42,236 nt of DNA from Candidatus Obscuribacterales bacterium (GCA_020050835.1 JAGVKB010000108.1:1-42236); one strand, 5' to 3'; shown: positions 9,101 to 16,082, counted from the stretch's first letter. Notes: generated by a model from the letters alone, not told the origin. A program made the numbers and translations.

Positions 9101-11853
9101 CACGCGAGCATCTCGTACTACGCCAGGATGCTCAAGGTCAGCTGTTCGTGAAGGATACTTCGAAAGGAGGCACTTACAGGCAAGCGCCGGACGGCTCCTG
9201 GGAGCGGTTGCCCAAAGGACAAGAGGTAGCTGTCAGTCCGACGGATGTACTGCGGTTGGGAAGTAAGGATGGTGCGGAGCTGTGCTTGAGCGAAAGACCG
9301 ACCGTCACTGACAAAGCGCCGCTGCCAGTACCATCGCCAGCAGTTGAGCAGCCGATGAAAGCAGGCAGCAAAGTTGAGTTTGAGGGCAACAAGTACTTCG
9401 TATCCGGATTCGACAAGAATACCGGCGACGTCATTCTCTGCCGCCCGGGACATGGAGCTGATTTCGCAGCAAGACCAAGAGAGCTCACGCCTGAATTCAC
9501 GCCGGTAAATGTTGGCAAAGAGACTTTTTATCGTAATCCCGAAGGTGCAATGTTCAAGCTGAAGGGTCCAGAAGGGCAGCAGATGCTCGTTCAAGACCAC
9601 GAAATGAAGATTGTTCCGCGTGATCGCATTACCGAAATTGCAAGATTGAAAGCGGAGGCGCCACCGCCTGGAGAAGTACGCCCGCTCACACCAGAGCAGC
9701 TGCGCCGGCGCAATGATGGTGAGTATCTGACCATGTTCTTTCGCCGCGAAACAGCTGCGGAACCAGAGGCAGTTCGTCAGTCCAATCAGATGGCGCGCAA
9801 GCACCAGATTTCGGACAAACTTGTGGACGGATTCCAGCTGTGCACTTCGGAGGGAGTTGGCATCGGCGGAGACGGACGTACACGCCAGAAGCACAGCCCC
9901 GATATCGTTTTAGATCGTACGCAAGACAAAATCTTGAATCGTTATATCGCAGAGGCGCACAGACAGTTCGATCACCTGAAGAACGACCCACAAGCGCTGG
10001 CAGCTGAATTAACCAAATTTGCTAAAAAGGTTATGCACCCTGATGGCTGGACAGAAAAGAAACTCGATGATGCCTATGGAGAATTCAACAAGGAGTTCGC
10101 AGGCAAGCGGATGCTATTGGGCGAGGTGATCAACCGATCGCAAAAAGGTGAATATGGCGGAGTTTGCGCTCAACAGGCGATGCTTCTGAAGGTGCTGGGT
10201 GATAACTTCGGACTCGAGACGAGGTTGGTATACGGGCATTACAAAGAGACTAAAACTTTGCCGCCGAATCCAAGTTGCAATCATGCCTGGACCGAAATGA
10301 AAATTGATGGTAAATGGTTGATCTTTGATCCGCGCCAACGAAGGAATGGTCAGCCTTTGGATGGACATCCGACTCATTTCCACCTGGCTGATCGATCGCA
10401 GGTGTTGAATGCTCACGACTTGGTTCCGGTCAAGGATAAGCAAGCCAAGCCCAAGTCCGGTGAGCAGGCGGAGCACGAGCGCACCGTGCCAGCGGAATCG
10501 CGTGCGCCTGAACATTCACGCCCGGCCAGTGGTGGCAAACCGGAGATTCCCACAGACCTCGGTTTGAGAATTGAGCTCAATGACAAGGTACGCTTCCTGG
10601 ACAAGGATGGCTGGAAGGTCACTGGTTTTAACGAAAAAACCGGCAACTTGATAGTCACTGGCGACAATACGCGTACCATGTCCGCAAAAGATTTCGTGGC
10701 CTTGAATCCGAATCAAAGGTATACACCGGGTCAAGAGTACACAGGAAGGGATTTGATGACCGGAAAGCCTGAGTCAGGCTGGACCTTGGTCGGGAAAGAC
10801 AAAGATGGCAATGCCTTGCTCGTCAAGAAAGACGGGCTCACAGTCGAAGCTTCGCCGAATGAAATCGCCAAAGAGAACCCTGGTTTAATTCAACCAAAAA
10901 CTATCGTTCTCGATAGTTTGGACCGTTCTCAAAACAAGCTGCAAGACGGTCAGTTGAGCCTTGATAAAGTCCTTTTGGGCACAGTCGGAAGTCGAAATCC
11001 GATTTCGGAAGGAAAGGTCACGCATGCCGATGGCAGTACCACCGACGTTATCGTTCACCGATTCGGTGGTGAGGGTGATTCCGCACAGCGTTCGGCTGAG
11101 AGAATGCGCAAAGAGCTGGCAGCTTATAAACTCAATCAGTTACTCGGTTTTGACAATGGTTATCCGCCGACCGCCCCGATCGGAAAGGATCAAGTCGTAA
11201 CCCATAAGGGTCAGCCGCAAGATGGTGTAGAAGGTTGGATTCAAAAGAAGAACGGAGATCAATTCGAGCGAGAGATGCAGAATCTGGCTCATCAAAAATT
11301 GGGACGACATGGACATCAAGCTGTATCTGAGCTGGTTAAGGGCGACCCGCACTTGCGCAAGCAGGTTGAGCAAGCCTTTGTGGAGCGCTTGATTTATGGA
11401 GATCGCGATAGTCTATCCACCAATTTTGTTGTGGTTAATGAAAACGGACAGACTATGGTGCGCAACATCGACCTGCAAGAAGCCTTTGGACAGCATCGTG
11501 TTCCTGATTGGCAGGCTCTTCCGAAGCACGGCATTAACGAGCGTCTTCACCGGGATTTCTCCGATAAGCCGCTTTCATCCGATGTGAGAGAGCAGATTCA
11601 AAAATTTGTCGAGACGTGGAACACTGAGGCAGGCCGAAAGGAGCTGGCAGACAGTCTCAATCTCAGTACAACTGAAGTGGGCGCTATGCTCACTCGAGCG
11701 GAATGGTTGGCTGAAAAAGGGAGATTTCCTCGTGCCGAGACTCAGAAGCAACTGCTGGAAAAGGCTGCGGCTCAAAAGAAACTTGAAGAGAACAAGACTC
11801 TATACGGCAGATTCAAGAACGCAGTTAAGAAGTGGCTTGGACGTGATGATTAG
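1..11853 (+). CDS. Giant multidomain FHA / HExxH / transglutaminase-like / kinase-like protein (5' end outside window)
   Basis: The frame is open to the window edge and the first in-frame Met (nt 4, residue 1 here) lies inside a repeat, so the true start is upstream. Domains seen, in order: acidic disordered repeats (1-115); YD/RHS-like strands (about 120-420); Asp-Gly rich beta repeats (about 430-1060); a Gly/Ala-rich hydrophobic stretch (1249-1340); a charged coiled coil (about 1690-1800); an HEMVH zinc site (1856-1860); FHA1 (2126-2216: R2141, S2152, H2155, N2175); an unrecognised domain (about 2230-2560); FHA2 (2579-2668); FHA3 (2897-2992); FHA4 (2999-3095); a transglutaminase-like domain with C3388, H3427, D3442; and a C-terminal kinase-like domain (about 3640-3900: E3704, D3800, N3807, D3823). 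FHA domains generally bind phosphothreonine, and the next gene is a kinase homologue 33 nt downstream, probably in the same operon. A secreted or surface effector or polyprotein is inferred. Its overall function is unknown. Confidence 0.9.
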   Translation, partial: KMQPEVRDAPGDGIAYDVDKKIPSKMQPEVRDAPGDGAAFDQREQELIVDGLTAPDRSQSATPHIEGRATQPQIESPGNGERAKVGQPADFSPPTADQRNIQERDKAEPGDRPSEVKEPSREAGHERLDEKTGVRLKYDEQGRLSETATQDGRTTHFEYKGDAAQPAAVQMNDANGKPLLHIEGEFKVDKQTGEVSQTRELTDAQSGGGRIETTFSPEQTASVTRFDANGHRLSQESSQPTVDGIKILDRTNYVYTDANGNPTQDSNKIDNTKPVMTVTVDEGGRVTDRYAYATPQQVEQSKPSFHEQIKYSENPENHTKSEQRVGYDLSNGEKPLFSAQKVANTETGVTTLDTRQANGVEQHFEFDRAGKATAFSRSELDESGQKHVYDFELNEGSVAKVSKDKQEITGPQAEQVKQIGDLTVEQARQQHNVEAQIAVPKENLAPTEPREGEKPSGTLVWKDGEKLRQASVEAGQVKDGDDKAIGTVQDNGSVTLSGPPPTSFKIADSEGAAFHGIGSDKARLDLVSQKDVQGFSGTMTSPDGAQKYAVVGGNLYDSSGKMYAHLDQYGKLHFPNDNPPPTDVNSQLEGWKFRGTENGQQRLMDCAPKAPSGKLFIPDEQGKPVEYEVRMGMIVNKATNEQYGLLKAPSETADGKLIGGAITLAKNGETKELADFKHAVFDLHLNGEGGRPSRNIQGASLGHIERMADGTPKPGQGGLFNVQDALDAQKHKVDHADAKAKEQERFVNRVTGFLNKNDQVAHDREIAHVQSDQAVERLQKMIATGNASDQNLQFLQSVTREAKQAGLEDPLMAQRRKLDTDGKHLEDLPKDPKQINGSVRFPDDRYAPGDTLHVIKDGKIMGADGKTPIGTIDNASGDMTLLNPKTGQPVKTSMRDLEGSVWNLQYNDDKGSPQQATWVSLGDRGGIASVADLKEKAAGELEYAKAVNEKAGSSESQKYQDEVAKRADELNQRLDKITRDGVSIKDGDRSDLNMLADGAGKFVRPGDHKEGAPEAGQKQTPRQRIEVPELNGENINQVNGDLRVGNHVYKINNGELREVHFKDGQTTVDKEPCGKLGPNYTVSLPGQQLDLARENRVLMQFTVGNEKEPHQIIGLGPGRNSADHGYQSGGLVEGKELYRRSMEIRQEALSGNNDYFANKPWITGTALDMAGSFDEHENQLATYGDRLDQTVKEVTGQTDKLFKDGFNPETFYNNKLDTNIDLTQRLMDYIGATATTSKETASEARATQKMIADSAVMAATTVVTAGAGSFFAAASTAGKMTVGAAYAAELGTGVLAGSVISVGGRASDSSKWQDNAASGAIEGGAMAFGSVFGKAVGAINDLNHLKTLSDMKNAGAALGASELAMLETGVGKMMLQGYTQAQIKAAYYGSRVLDATVQTATMTTASAIQEKGLSYVLDHKMETLQKADIAQGTLWMLAGQAAGHGAEAMLGKVGKMGHSALTGALGETKEAQQLAQKLFGVSEQGIATRVLNDTVNSYANSGLGAMNGALEAERARIGKDLGIPPELVTGKLLREHVNQANVLSAMHEAGVSGTLTAPLLTLATHPIQGKAESLLGIQRDEHGSVIRPAEQTHLESPAASGKKGSGSGSRDSTTPRDSTAPRETTTPNEDTASPAKREPIERVTENLEEQARTAQAEQVEGRPRVYTPEIQPPTAAVLEQVNRDVPHMSKPVAENFSQRFAEVRDRFTEDLTPVLKRADELAPKVDNAHKILDAKIADLKQKGVPDSEIQAAKTNKDHPLNKESDLFNKHEDWKHQADEHAQLTSHMKEVAEQRRAQLQEELNRFTSENKLPKLDLTTVEYSHTAGGYHSGEGKITIPKVDLLAAGGGDGLSKTLFHEMVHAIGQDSDVVRLSIHETTTGGKPMDPEAVRKHYKESTGTELSQDWLDRVVAASKDKPPLTADQITRLKDLASELKTVESVGEKSKDLLDSARTIESRLKRLDANIMDDAANRLLRELTDPAGGESLQKRLFGDKPITQELLDQVDRWESSSGFDGKKTRDLLINHLEQRLNEVNTEHKAVIDAYANKRLEKEAYGLEHHVKEPTELRQSVASNQPTERAITPHDQPGKTTDAQSPPLADQAQANQGLLERLSGGISTKHDSHADWHVKVPPLEQGKWTNVGREHVPDNPDFVSGNHASVIRNSKGDLILRDNNSTNGTFIRRDGSDTFERIKTPTKVNPSDEVRLGSPSGPQLKLPHEVEPAQAKVTGQGARRAEGEGGALDRTAQAGKSAELSPNLVRSIEWNTGQVEGVRLECSLDSKTFAGHSRYLADGELLGTLRQRIDPDTGRPDSWYYLDGLKGGPASESKVHVYGTPDASTKDLGELQKVILKAIKEDPKLAGLISECKTYNPEIGFTGHNPPDGLGPQGQDAKAFTLYAANREDAILIAKKIDAVIAEHPELKLGKPFNGGNVDTILGASNRVGLCSDQWAPGSNSRTGDLRVRVDEAVNSRVMEDPTLKAYRADSSHLTEAGLRKLEEKLGLKDGLLSYDDQDRLTMAVRGKNPEKNGQVYVSEGSAEKVERGSKNANGDISKGLNDRPALYKLYENYQIDPVLGSKDVNVPPLKPGEPITLGRQHISGNPALVSPEHVQIVQNSRSGALSIRDNDSAHGTFVKRAGTESFEPIEKGKWMKIGPDDEVRLGSRTGPQLKLNQGVGPGQAPHERGTPQPEQAVKEGPNSGLSAKLQAIRERHAAAKVNAADTRPADWNEQGVRKKISEDPKEYRSRTRSHSLERLDTRKTAAEHVDDHSSTPETHPERPGAGELKRGGEVEFNGEKHTIAGFDTKSGDVVLKQQHHDDDLQVRPAPPNVEADPNFGKVKVGEHTFYHDRSDPEGKVYSVLKSPTGTDVLLLEPGYKVVGRDKLSIPADHGLPPDKPTEVFVNGKKVKLTDGEVTVGRSHQKTALIDGLHPNVSRDHLVVRQDSEGRTFIKDISRDGTFRQKEDGSWERLEKGKEVLLKPTDTVRMGSPIGPELNLKERAPEIYLNGQKIDATGNEVIIGRDHQKDVLKGLLHSAVSREHLVLRQDAQGQLFVKDTSKGGTYRQAPDGSWERLPKGQEVAVSPTDVLRLGSKDGAELCLSERPTVTDKAPLPVPSPAVEQPMKAGSKVEFEGNKYFVSGFDKNTGDVILCRPGHGADFAARPRELTPEFTPVNVGKETFYRNPEGAMFKLKGPEGQQMLVQDHEMKIVPRDRITEIARLKAEAPPPGEVRPLTPEQLRRRNDGEYLTMFFRRETAAEPEAVRQSNQMARKHQISDKLVDGFQLCTSEGVGIGGDGRTRQKHSPDIVLDRTQDKILNRYIAEAHRQFDHLKNDPQALAAELTKFAKKVMHPDGWTEKKLDDAYGEFNKEFAGKRMLLGEVINRSQKGEYGGVCAQQAMLLKVLGDNFGLETRLVYGHYKETKTLPPNPSCNHAWTEMKIDGKWLIFDPRQRRNGQPLDGHPTHFHLADRSQVLNAHDLVPVKDKQAKPKSGEQAEHERTVPAESRAPEHSRPASGGKPEIPTDLGLRIELNDKVRFLDKDGWKVTGFNEKTGNLIVTGDNTRTMSAKDFVALNPNQRYTPGQEYTGRDLMTGKPESGWTLVGKDKDGNALLVKKDGLTVEASPNEIAKENPGLIQPKTIVLDSLDRSQNKLQDGQLSLDKVLLGTVGSRNPISEGKVTHADGSTTDVIVHRFGGEGDSAQRSAERMRKELAAYKLNQLLGFDNGYPPTAPIGKDQVVTHKGQPQDGVEGWIQKKNGDQFEREMQNLAHQKLGRHGHQAVSELVKGDPHLRKQVEQAFVERLIYGDRDSLSTNFVVVNENGQTMVRNIDLQEAFGQHRVPDWQALPKHGINERLHRDFSDKPLSSDVREQIQKFVETWNTEAGRKELADSLNLSTTEVGAMLTRAEWLAEKGRFPRAETQKQLLEKAAAQKKLEENKTLYGRFKNAVKKWLGRDD

Positions 11854-11886
11854 GGTAGTAGCAAGAATTGTCGAGGCAACGATCAA

Positions 11887-12885
11887 ATGATCCTGCAAGA
11901 GATGAATTGGATAGGAATGACCGTTGGTGACTTCGAGATTGAGAGCTTGATCGGGGAGGGCTCATTCTCATGGGTTTACCGTGGCAGACACGCAGATGGT
12001 GTCACCGGTAAAGCATTCAAAGTCGCCAAGCCTCATGAATACGTCCGCGCGCTGCCGGGCGATAGTCAAACAGCAGCATTTTTTCTTCAGGTCGGACATG
12101 TTTCGCGGTTTAATCCTGATGCTGCGGCTCTGTTGGCGTTACAAGCCGAGAGAGTTCGTGGAATTCAGGATGCCAGCCTGGTGTCAATTGATTTTGTCAA
12201 AGGCACTGAAGCCGTGTGTTATTGCCAGATGGAGTTAGTTGAAGGATTGACTCTCCGGCAGCTCATGAATCGTGGACCGCTGCCGGTTCAGGTGTTCATC
12301 GAGTTAGCTCGCTGTCTTCAAAGGCTTTCCGAAAATCAGAGTTTCGAGTATCACGGCAATCTGACTCCCGATAATATCCTCGTTACAGAAAGCGAGATCA
12401 AGTTGGTCGACCCCGGTTACTGGGGAATGATCGACTCTTACAACGGGACAATTCCTTCCTGCGCTGTGACAACGCCCGCTTATTATCCATCGCTGCTGCC
12501 TGATGACCTTCTGGCACTCGGCTTGCTAATCTGGGAAGCAGCCATGGGGCAAAGTCTGCTGGGAGCGGCCGGTGACTCGGAAGGGATGGACTTGACCAGA
12601 GTCGGAGAAGATCTACTCGAGCGTGTGATGTTAAACGAGAACATCGGCAAGTTCTTTTTGTCACCAATCTTAGAGCTTTACACGCCGTCCCAGCTGCGCA
12701 TGGATATGCCTGATGCGCTGGAGACATTCTTGCTCAGAGCACTGCGTCTGAGAGTCAGACCGGATGGAATCCTGGACGCAGATTCCGGATTTGCCAGTTT
12801 TGGAGAGATAGCCGGAGCACTCATGACTCTGCAAGACCAAGATATCGATGATCTCGGCAAGATTACTCCCGAAATGGACGCTTGA
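11887..12885 (+). CDS. Serine/threonine kinase-family protein, probable pseudokinase
   Basis: A 332-residue protein with a eukaryotic-type kinase fold. The glycine loop GEGSFSWVYRG (23-33) is intact and K45 fits the ATP-binding lysine (AFKVA). The catalytic loop reads H156-G157-N158 where active kinases have HRD, with N163 retained, and the magnesium loop reads D175-P176-G177 instead of DFG. The same HGN substitution is known in many plant pseudokinases, so catalysis is probably lost or weak. No membrane helix or signal peptide is visible, so it should be cytosolic. It starts 33 nt after the giant FHA gene, which suggests co-transcription and a role as partner or regulator of its FHA domains (inference). 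ATG at 11887 is chosen for the GAGG about 11 nt upstream; in-frame ATGs at 11902 and 11917 are alternatives. Confidence 0.85.
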   Translation: MILQEMNWIGMTVGDFEIESLIGEGSFSWVYRGRHADGVTGKAFKVAKPHEYVRALPGDSQTAAFFLQVGHVSRFNPDAAALLALQAERVRGIQDASLVSIDFVKGTEAVCYCQMELVEGLTLRQLMNRGPLPVQVFIELARCLQRLSENQSFEYHGNLTPDNILVTESEIKLVDPGYWGMIDSYNGTIPSCAVTTPAYYPSLLPDDLLALGLLIWEAAMGQSLLGAAGDSEGMDLTRVGEDLLERVMLNENIGKFFLSPILELYTPSQLRMDMPDALETFLLRALRLRVRPDGILDADSGFASFGEIAGALMTLQDQDIDDLGKITPEMDA

Positions 12886-13025
12886 AACCGAAGCTTTGCA
12901 AGCGTTTCGACAAAAGTTGTTGATAATCACGATGTGAGATAGTAACAATATTTTCAAAGAAAATTCCCGGGAATTCGCTTTGTCAAAAGAAGTTTTCGTC
13001 GATTGCGAGTGGATCCGGAGTATGT

Positions 13026-13066
13026 ACATTGACGACAGGATGCTACCAGCACCCTGTCGTCAATGT
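13026..13066 (+). terminator. Intrinsic terminator-like hairpin after the kinase gene
   Basis: A 14-bp perfect stem (13026-13039 with 13053-13066) has an inner TGCT/AGCA extension and is followed by GTGTTTG. It lies 140 nt after the kinase stop and before the convergent minus-strand gene. The T tract is short. Confidence 0.6.
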
Positions 13067-13174
13067 GTTTGACGTCGCCGCTCCACTGGAGAGCGGTGCA
13101 GTTGTTTCGACTTGAGGCTTTGTCTGTTGGGCGTGTTGGCTCAGTACAGGCAAAACCGGTGTCTGTTGCTTCCA

Positions 13175-13786
13175 TTAAAAATGCGGGAGCCGGGAAACAC
13201 GGCTGTGATAGCTGCAGAGATCGGCTTTGCTGATGCCGTAAACATTGTGCCGGACTTTGACAACAACAGGCGTCATCATCGGAGGGCAGCCGATCCCCGT
13301 CACAATCTCTTCTTCCACCTCGAGCGTATCGACGACGTGGCCTATTTCGTGGATGTGCTCGTTCATGTGCACGAGCAGAGCCCGGTCAGCTGCGTCCAAC
13401 CCCCGACTGTCGATGCAGTTGGAGAGTTCGTCGGCGGTAATGACTCCATACTTGGCCGAAGTCAGACTGTCGAAGCGCCTCAGTCCCACTGCAGTTACCA
13501 GGGGAGCCATTTTGAGCAGCTGCACAACTCTTGCCCGGCTTCTTTCCATCAGGATGCATTGAATGACGCCGAAGGTGGTGATTCCAAACAGAACGGTGAT
13601 GGCCGGATGGGCAGCGGTCAGCAGAGAAAGCAGGACTCCGCAAATCAGAGCTCCGGTCATTCCCAGCATGCTGAATAGGTCGCGCAGCCGTGGCCTGCTC
13701 CGGGCGCATTGCAAGGTCAGTTGAGCCAGCACGAACATAGCCATCGCGGTCAACATCCAGAAAATTGCCAGCGCAAAGGTCTCCAT
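13175..13786 (-). CDS. Small membrane protein with a C-terminal His-rich HEIGH motif
   Basis: A 203-residue protein of no family I recognise. Hydrophobic segments lie at about 3-25, 42-60 and 61-80, with a soluble C-terminal half. That half contains H140, H144, H146, E147 and H150, so an HEIGH (HExxH) sits inside a dense histidine cluster, followed by an acidic stretch (about 155-160). The preceding Asp-rich segment (about 117-134) is loosely EF-hand-like. The ATG at 13786 is chosen because AAAGGAGC sits 5 nt upstream; a longer TTG-started frame to 13840 runs through this site. It may be a membrane-anchored metalloenzyme or only a metal-binding protein; no clear third zinc ligand is visible. 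Confidence 0.8.
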   Translation of the reverse strand: METFALAIFWMLTAMAMFVLAQLTLQCARSRPRLRDLFSMLGMTGALICGVLLSLLTAAHPAITVLFGITTFGVIQCILMERSRARVVQLLKMAPLVTAVGLRRFDSLTSAKYGVITADELSNCIDSRGLDAADRALLVHMNEHIHEIGHVVDTLEVEEEIVTGIGCPPMMTPVVVKVRHNVYGISKADLCSYHSRVSRLPHF

Positions 13787-13911
13787 TTTTGCTCCTTTAG
13801 CCCATTGGGCGTTGATGTGCGAATGATTCCGCCGGCTCAATTGCCGGGGGCGGATCGCGAAGTTAAGTGCTCATGCCCAGTTGCTCGGGCCTGGCTCTCT
13901 AGGCTGAAGAG

Positions 13912-14418
13912 CTAATCGCGCGGACAAGTAAGGCGGGACTGCTTCGACTGCTCGAGCACGCGTGCAAAGCCGTTTTCGCCGTGAACGACTGCGCGCGAAG
14001 TGCCCAGCGCCCGCACCTTCGAGTTGTCGAAGAACTCGCCGTTGGCGCTCCGATGGAGCGTTCCTACGCTGTTCTGGCGACCCACAATCGAGCAGGCGTT
14101 GTCAAAAACTTCCACCTGGGAGCTGCCAAACGCTTCGACCGCCACCGCGACGTACCCGGTTACGCAGGCGTCGAAGGCGACAACTCGTCCGCGGGCTTCA
14201 ATCGAAACCTTACCGCCGTAGGCGATCACGCTCAGTTTGCCCAAGCGACTTGAGACGCTGAAGTTACCTCGGCCGAAAAGCCAGATGGACTGAATGCCGT
14301 CCTTCCGGAAGCTGATGCAAGCGCTGCATTTTGTCGGAACCTTTACCGAGACCACCCCCGGATAAAGGCGATCCGTCGACGTCAGTGCATGGTCACCGGC
14401 CTTGAGAATTCGAATCAT
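13912..14418 (-). CDS. Putative right-handed beta-helix repeat protein
   Basis: A 168-residue protein without signal peptide or membrane helix. From about residue 45 onward it is built from short, regularly spaced V/A/F-x-G/A/D strands, in which alternating valines and small residues recur every few positions. This is the look of a compact parallel beta-helix (bactofilin-like, or the actinobacterial Val-Ala-Tyr repeat proteins). A pair of cysteines lies near the start of the repeat region. ATG 14418 is chosen because CAGGAG precedes it by about 8 nt; the frame extends further upstream but that part is arginine-rich and not repeat-like. The gene lies behind the neighbouring minus-strand membrane protein gene with a separate leader, so it is probably transcribed alone. 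Function unknown. Confidence 0.7.
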   Translation of the reverse strand: MIRILKAGDHALTSTDRLYPGVVSVKVPTKCSACISFRKDGIQSIWLFGRGNFSVSSRLGKLSVIAYGGKVSIEARGRVVAFDACVTGYVAVAVEAFGSSQVEVFDNACSIVGRQNSVGTLHRSANGEFFDNSKVRALGTSRAVVHGENGFARVLEQSKQSRLTCPRD

Positions 14419-15317
14419 GTGAGAGCTCCTGCCCCAAAAGGGCTGCCTTGGGTTCCAATCATCTCGCTCGGCGCGCTGCCGGGCGTGAATCCGTTGCTGT
14501 CTTCTTGCCGGATCTTTTAGCTCGACGACTGACCGGTAGCAGGTCAAGACAGTCCGTGCTGTCGGTTCGGGTTTTCCTTTCCGTTTTGCGAGAGGGTTTT
14601 GTTTGGTTTCACCGTTCGGGTTGCTTGAAACAAAGAGAGATAACAGTTAGTAGCAAAAGTGATTTGATAAGTCATAGCTGTCTGAACGCAATGAAGAGTT
14701 TGACAACAACTCTTGGCTGGGCCGGCTCATTGCTCTCAAACTCGGATACTGTGAGGTGTTTAGGTGAAAGTTGCGAGACGCGTTCAGGTACTTTGTGCGC
14801 GTCAGTTGTTTAGAGGGTCTCGATCTGATGAGTAGCATTCCCATGACAAAGGCTCATCTCGGTTCGAGCTGGTCTGGTCGCCATGAGATTAAACCGGCTG
14901 GTGCGATTTCGAGTGTTCGGTCCTCTTTTCTCGTGCAGTCGGAACGATGTTCCCAAGCTTTGTAGCGCTGGTGCTCATACTGTCGTTACATTAATCATGC
15001 CTGGCGCTTAGTGATAGGTTGCCCGGCCGATCATGCCTATAAGCTGGCGGCTGAGTTGCCCATAATCTGTTTGAAATGCTCGCAAGCAACGGAAATGGAC
15101 GCTTTGCCGTGAAGGTAGAACGTACACAATCTTCTGCATAAAGGCATTGGTTTCATCGGCGGAAATTCTGCAAGATGTAGGCACTTTCAGTATTCACCCA
15201 CGCAGGTTGCTTCGGAGTATCTACACACAGGTTGCGTAACGCTCTAGCTAGTTAGTTGTCGCAGCGCATGTGCGTTGCGAGGTAACACTTGGTTCTGATT
15301 GAAGAAAGGGAGCCGCC
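14419..15317. other. Gene-free stretch with short direct repeats
   Basis: No convincing gene is seen here. A plus frame at 14448-14813 has no ribosome binding site and an implausible Ser/Arg/Leu composition. Near the right end, CACGCAGGTTGC (15199-15210) and CACACAGGTTGC (15224-15235) form a direct repeat 25 nt apart, and 15261-15278 can form an 8-bp hairpin. All lie within 120 nt of the next start codon and may be its operator or promoter region. Confidence 0.5.
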
Positions 15318-15617
15318 ATGAACAGCATCACTATCTCTTTGAATGTTTCCGACTTTTTGGCTTACGCCTTCTTAGGGTTTCTAACCATACTGGCGGTAAA
15401 GCTAGCGATTGCAGTCGGCGCATTCATTTTCCTGCCAGCGCTTGATGGACAAAATTTCTGGGCCGGCGCGGCGATGTTACTGAACATAACATCGCGCTGG
15501 TTTCTCAGCCTGGTGCTCGCGGTCATAGTGGCGCTTTTAGTCTGTCTGGCTGGCGGCCCACTCGTAATTGCTGTGCTGATCTGCGCTTTTGCAGCGGCAG
15601 TCGGATCGTTTGTCTAG
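15318..15617 (+). CDS. Small hydrophobic membrane protein
   Basis: A 99-residue, almost wholly hydrophobic protein with about three transmembrane segments (roughly 12-36, 43-60 and 62-98). It has no charged catalytic motif and matches no family I recognise. The start is well supported: GAAAGGGAG sits 6-7 nt before the ATG. It stands alone between two minus-strand genes. A membrane accessory role is possible, but nothing in the sequence says for what. Confidence 0.75.
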   Translation: MNSITISLNVSDFLAYAFLGFLTILAVKLAIAVGAFIFLPALDGQNFWAGAAMLLNITSRWFLSLVLAVIVALLVCLAGGPLVIAVLICAFAAAVGSFV

Positions 15618-15951
15618 CGTCGCCAGCTTTCATGATGGCTTGCTCTTCCCGACACGAACGGTCGATTCATACTGCATAGCAAGCCGGTGACGGAGGCAGA
15701 GACAGGTGGTGCTGTGTGACGGAGCGGCTCTAGCAGTCGCTTCGTCACCAGCAATGCGAGAGTTGTTCCAGCACTTTAACTGTTCTCGATATTAACTATA
15801 TACAAGAGTATATAACTTTAAAAAAAGTAAGCAGTTAAGCCAAGCGTCCGCTTGCACTATAGACGAAGTGGCTTGCCGCTGACGTTTCAATCCACTTTGT
15901 TTATCTGAGCCGCAGCTGCTTTCGTCGCCAGAACATGAAGCCGGACAATAG

Positions 15952-16000
15952 AAAAAGGTGCGGTAGCAAGGCACTCTGGCAGGTGAATGCCTTGCTACCG
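15952..16000 (-). terminator. Intrinsic terminator of the hydrolase/phosphatase operon
   Basis: A 13-bp perfect stem (15961-15973 with 15988-16000, loop 14 nt). Read on the minus strand it is followed within a few bases by five T (plus-strand A run 15952-15956). It lies 82 nt beyond the stop of the minus-strand gene ending at 16083. Confidence 0.8.
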
Positions 16001-16082
16001 TGGTAATGAAGCTAGCTAATTCGCGATAGACGCTGCGCTTGCATTGCGTGCTGCCATCCTGGCTTGCAAGCACCCTGATCAG

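Noticed and set aside
9118..9894. 258-codon minus-strand frame
   Set aside because: Antisense shadow of the giant gene, with no recognisable domain or start signal.
14448..14813. 121-codon plus-strand frame in a gene-free stretch
   Set aside because: No ribosome binding site, unlike any protein composition in the window.
14822..14870. Hammerhead-like CTGATGAG near CTCATC
   Set aside because: No GAAA core or cleavage-site stem arrangement; just a 6-bp hairpin.
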